Below are positions 62,757 to 64,000 of a stretch of DNA of 64,000 nucleotides, piece by piece. The notes beneath the pieces were generated by a model. It was not told where the DNA came from. It was given only the letters and a program-made list of their open reading frames with translations, and made no database searches. Positions within the stretch are counted from its first letter, which is position 1; every line of letters starts with the position of its first letter. The position numbers were made by a program, and so were the translations under genes. The stretch comes from Blattabacterium sp. (Blattella germanica) str. Bge (GTDB lineage: Bacteria > Bacteroidota > Bacteroidia > Flavobacteriales > Blattabacteriaceae), in assembly GCF_000022605.2 (NCBI RefSeq), contig NC_013454.1:310001-374000 (forward strand). The letters are read 5' to 3'.

Positions 62757-62855
62757 ATGAATCAAAAAAAATCCATAAAACAATTTGATCTTAATTCTTC
62801 CCTTTTTAAAGGGGGGTTGGGGAGTTCCGTCCCGTGTAATTTGATAAAAATTTGA
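62757..62855 (+). other. Small open frame spanning the GC-rich island
   Basis: An ATG at 62757 opens a 32-codon frame that reads through the G-rich block, encoding N-terminal M-N-Q-K-K-S-I-K-Q-F-D-L-N-S-S-L and a glycine-rich second half (L-F-K-G-G-L-G-S-S-V-P-C-N). It stops 4 bases before the next gene. I do not recognise the product, and it may simply be an uninterrupted stretch of a decayed repeat. Confidence 0.25.
62800..62836. repeat. GC-rich island with palindromic core, possible repeat remnant
   Basis: In otherwise very AT-rich intergenic DNA this block reads CCCTTTTTAAAGGGGGG, then TTGGGGAGTTCCGTCCCGTG. CCCTTT and AAAGGG form an inverted repeat with a 2-base loop, and GGGA/TCCC a second small hairpin. 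It resembles, from memory, the CCCTTTAAAGGGGGTTGGGG-type intergenic repeats of free-living Bacteroidota. No second copy occurs in this window. Confidence 0.45.
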
Positions 62856-62859
62856 ATTT

Positions 62860-63666
62860 ATGTCAATGACTATGACTTTAGAAAAATCAAAACAATACAT
62901 ACAAAACAAAATCAAAGAAAAACCTGATTTTGGAATTTTATTATTAGGAAGTCAGTTTGATAAACTAATAGAGGAGATTCAAAATCCTATATGCATTTCT
63001 TATGAAGAAATTCCCCTTTTTTCGAAAAAAAAATTATATGGAAAATTTTTATTTGGTCAAATAGAAGGGAAAAATGTGGTTTTTTTAATAGAACCTTTTT
63101 CTGAAGAAAATAGGACAAACTATTTTACTATTGTTTTGTGTAAACATATAGGAATCGATAAATTAATATTGATTAATATTTCTGGAGGAGTGAACCCCAA
63201 TTATAAAATGGGAGATGTAATGTTGGTTAAAGATCATATCAATTTTTTTCCAGAAAGCCCTAATATAAATGATTTGATAAAAAATCGATTTTTTGAAATC
63301 ACAGAACCATATGATCAAAAAATGTTAGAAATTGCAGAAAATATAGCCATGAATCATAATATAATTATCCAAAAAGGAGTTTATGTAGCTTTTCCCTATT
63401 CTAATTATAAAACCTATGCAGAATATGCTATGATAAGATCTATGGGGGGAGATAGTGTTGGAATGAATATAGTAACAGATGTCATTACTGCTAGATGTAT
63501 GAATCTACGAGTATTTGCCATATCCATTATTGTGATGGGGATGGGTTTATCTGAACCTAAGATTCAAAAGAATGCAGATTCTAGAAATACATTTTTTCAA
63601 GAAACGGAAAAATCTATATCTCTTCTAATATTAATAGTCAAAGAATTTATAAAACTTTGTTTCTAA
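62860..63666 (+). CDS. Purine nucleoside phosphorylase homologue with altered active site
   Basis: A 268-residue protein aligning end to end with trimeric PNP (ISYEEIPLFSKKKLYGKFLFGQIEGK, INISGGVNPNYKMGDVMLVKDHINF, RSMGGDSVGMNIVTDVITARCMNLRVFAIS). Catalytic positions have changed. By human PNP numbering: Arg84 is Pro79, His86 is Ser81, Tyr88 is Glu83, Ala116 is Ile107, Phe200 is Tyr183, Glu201 is Lys184, Asn243 is Met226; Ser33 (Ser31) and Asn115 (Asn106) remain. Normal phosphorolysis of inosine or guanosine therefore looks unlikely, yet the frame is intact. It may be an early pseudogene, a structural remnant, or an enzyme with new specificity. Confidence 0.75.
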   Translation: MSMTMTLEKSKQYIQNKIKEKPDFGILLLGSQFDKLIEEIQNPICISYEEIPLFSKKKLYGKFLFGQIEGKNVVFLIEPFSEENRTNYFTIVLCKHIGIDKLILINISGGVNPNYKMGDVMLVKDHINFFPESPNINDLIKNRFFEITEPYDQKMLEIAENIAMNHNIIIQKGVYVAFPYSNYKTYAEYAMIRSMGGDSVGMNIVTDVITARCMNLRVFAISIIVMGMGLSEPKIQKNADSRNTFFQETEKSISLLILIVKEFIKLCF

Positions 63667-63691
63667 TTAGATTCGAATAGAGAAGAGAGTT

Positions 63692-64000
63692 CTATAATTG
63701 ATTTATAATATTTCTTGTAATTTTTAGAAAAATATTTTTAATTTTATCGTTTTTTAAAACCCCAGGAATTCCCAAATCTGAATATTTTCGTATTTCCTGT
63801 AACATAGGAATTTCTCCAAGGAAAAAAAGATTCATTTTTTTGGAAAAATTTTTGACTCCATTTTTTCCAAAAAAATAACATTTTTCTTTACTTTCTTTTG
63901 TAAGAACATAAGACATATTTTCTATAATTCCAAGAATTGGAACAGAAATAGATTGAATACGAAACATTCCTACTGACCTGTTTACATCCGATAACGCTAT
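63692..64000 (-). CDS. mrp: Mrp/ApbC P-loop ATPase, C-terminal part (5' end outside window)
   Basis: The minus-strand frame is open to the window edge and reads A-L-S-D-V-N-R-S-V-G-M-F-R-I, then SVPILGIIENMSY, YFFGKNGVKNFSKKMNLFFLGEIPM and IRKYSDLGIPGVL, the C-terminal third of the Mrp family. These ATPases act as iron-sulfur cluster carriers. The CxxC cluster motif of many Mrp proteins, normally soon after ENMSY, is absent here; I recall that many Bacteroidota forms also lack it. The Walker A motif and start are outside the window. The internal ATG at 63967 is not the start. Confidence 0.85.
   Translation of the reverse strand: MALSDVNRSVGMFRIQSISVPILGIIENMSYVLTKESKEKCYFFGKNGVKNFSKKMNLFFLGEIPMLQEIRKYSDLGIPGVLKNDKIKNIFLKITRNIINQL

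Noticed and set aside
1-64000. CRISPR arrays, insertion sequences, phage or restriction genes
   Set aside because: No spaced repeats, transposases, integrases or defence families were seen; intergenic space is too small to hold them.

Overview
This window looks like a slice of the chromosome of a strongly AT-rich, reduced-genome Bacteroidota endosymbiont. Gene content and protein flavour best match the flavobacterial cockroach symbiont Blattabacterium; this identification is recognition from memory, not a database search. Supporting signs are an acetyl-/succinylornithine-type transcarbamylase in place of ordinary OTCase, a DAHP synthase fused to chorismate mutase, a mevalonate-pathway gene (mvaD), TAnnTTTG-type promoter boxes, almost no intergenic DNA, frequent 1-32 nt gene overlaps, many domain-trimmed proteins, and no mobile elements, phage genes or CRISPR.

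Layout. 1-7.4 kb: a plus-strand arginine/pyrimidine operon (argD 3' end, carA, carB, argF', argB, argE). 7.4-8 kb: trxA and tRNA-Asp. 7.9-11.4 kb (minus): ribB, an LptF/G-type permease, and an ftsK trimmed at both ends. 11.6-16 kb: porin, nadD, a polA reduced to its 5'-nuclease domain, metG, tRNA-Ser. 16-22.8 kb (minus): lysA, lon, ligA, prmC. 22.9-26.9 kb (plus): mnmE, gltX, rpsF-rpsR-rplI. 26.9-28.3 kb: mntH. 28.4-37.1 kb (plus): a Phe/Tyr operon (prephenate dehydratase, aminotransferase, prephenate dehydrogenase, DAHP synthase/chorismate mutase), then metK, fabI, rpe and dnaG. 37.1-43.1 kb: peroxiredoxin, mtaB, lipB, lysS, a CodA-like amidohydrolase, rsmG. 43.1-47 kb: aspC, tRNA-His, mvaD, a dicarboxylate/glutamate symporter, tRNA-Gln. 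47.1-55.1 kb: rpsP, truB, uppP, gyrB, argH, trmD, der, ruvA. 55.1-64 kb: a PiT transporter, a LuxE-like ligase, cvpA, a conserved hypothetical, pheS, rlmB, holin-like and YtxH-like membrane proteins, murB, a PNP homologue and the 3' part of mrp.

How it works together. Nutritional provisioning dominates: arginine synthesis through acetylated intermediates, phenylalanine/tyrosine synthesis, aspartate aminotransferase, lysine (lysA), riboflavin, NAD, lipoate and SAM. The rest is a minimal set for translation, replication and envelope. No stretch over 300 bases lacks a gene.

The points most worth a second look are: a purine nucleoside phosphorylase homologue whose catalytic residues are nearly all replaced; a CodA-like amidohydrolase with a changed catalytic motif; a DnaG without its zinc ligands; an ftsK whose first membrane helix is recoverable only through two poly-T frame changes; a 16-codon leader ORF and alternative hairpins before the Phe/Tyr operon; and a GC-rich island between murB and the PNP gene. 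I see no obvious novel defence or mobile system.
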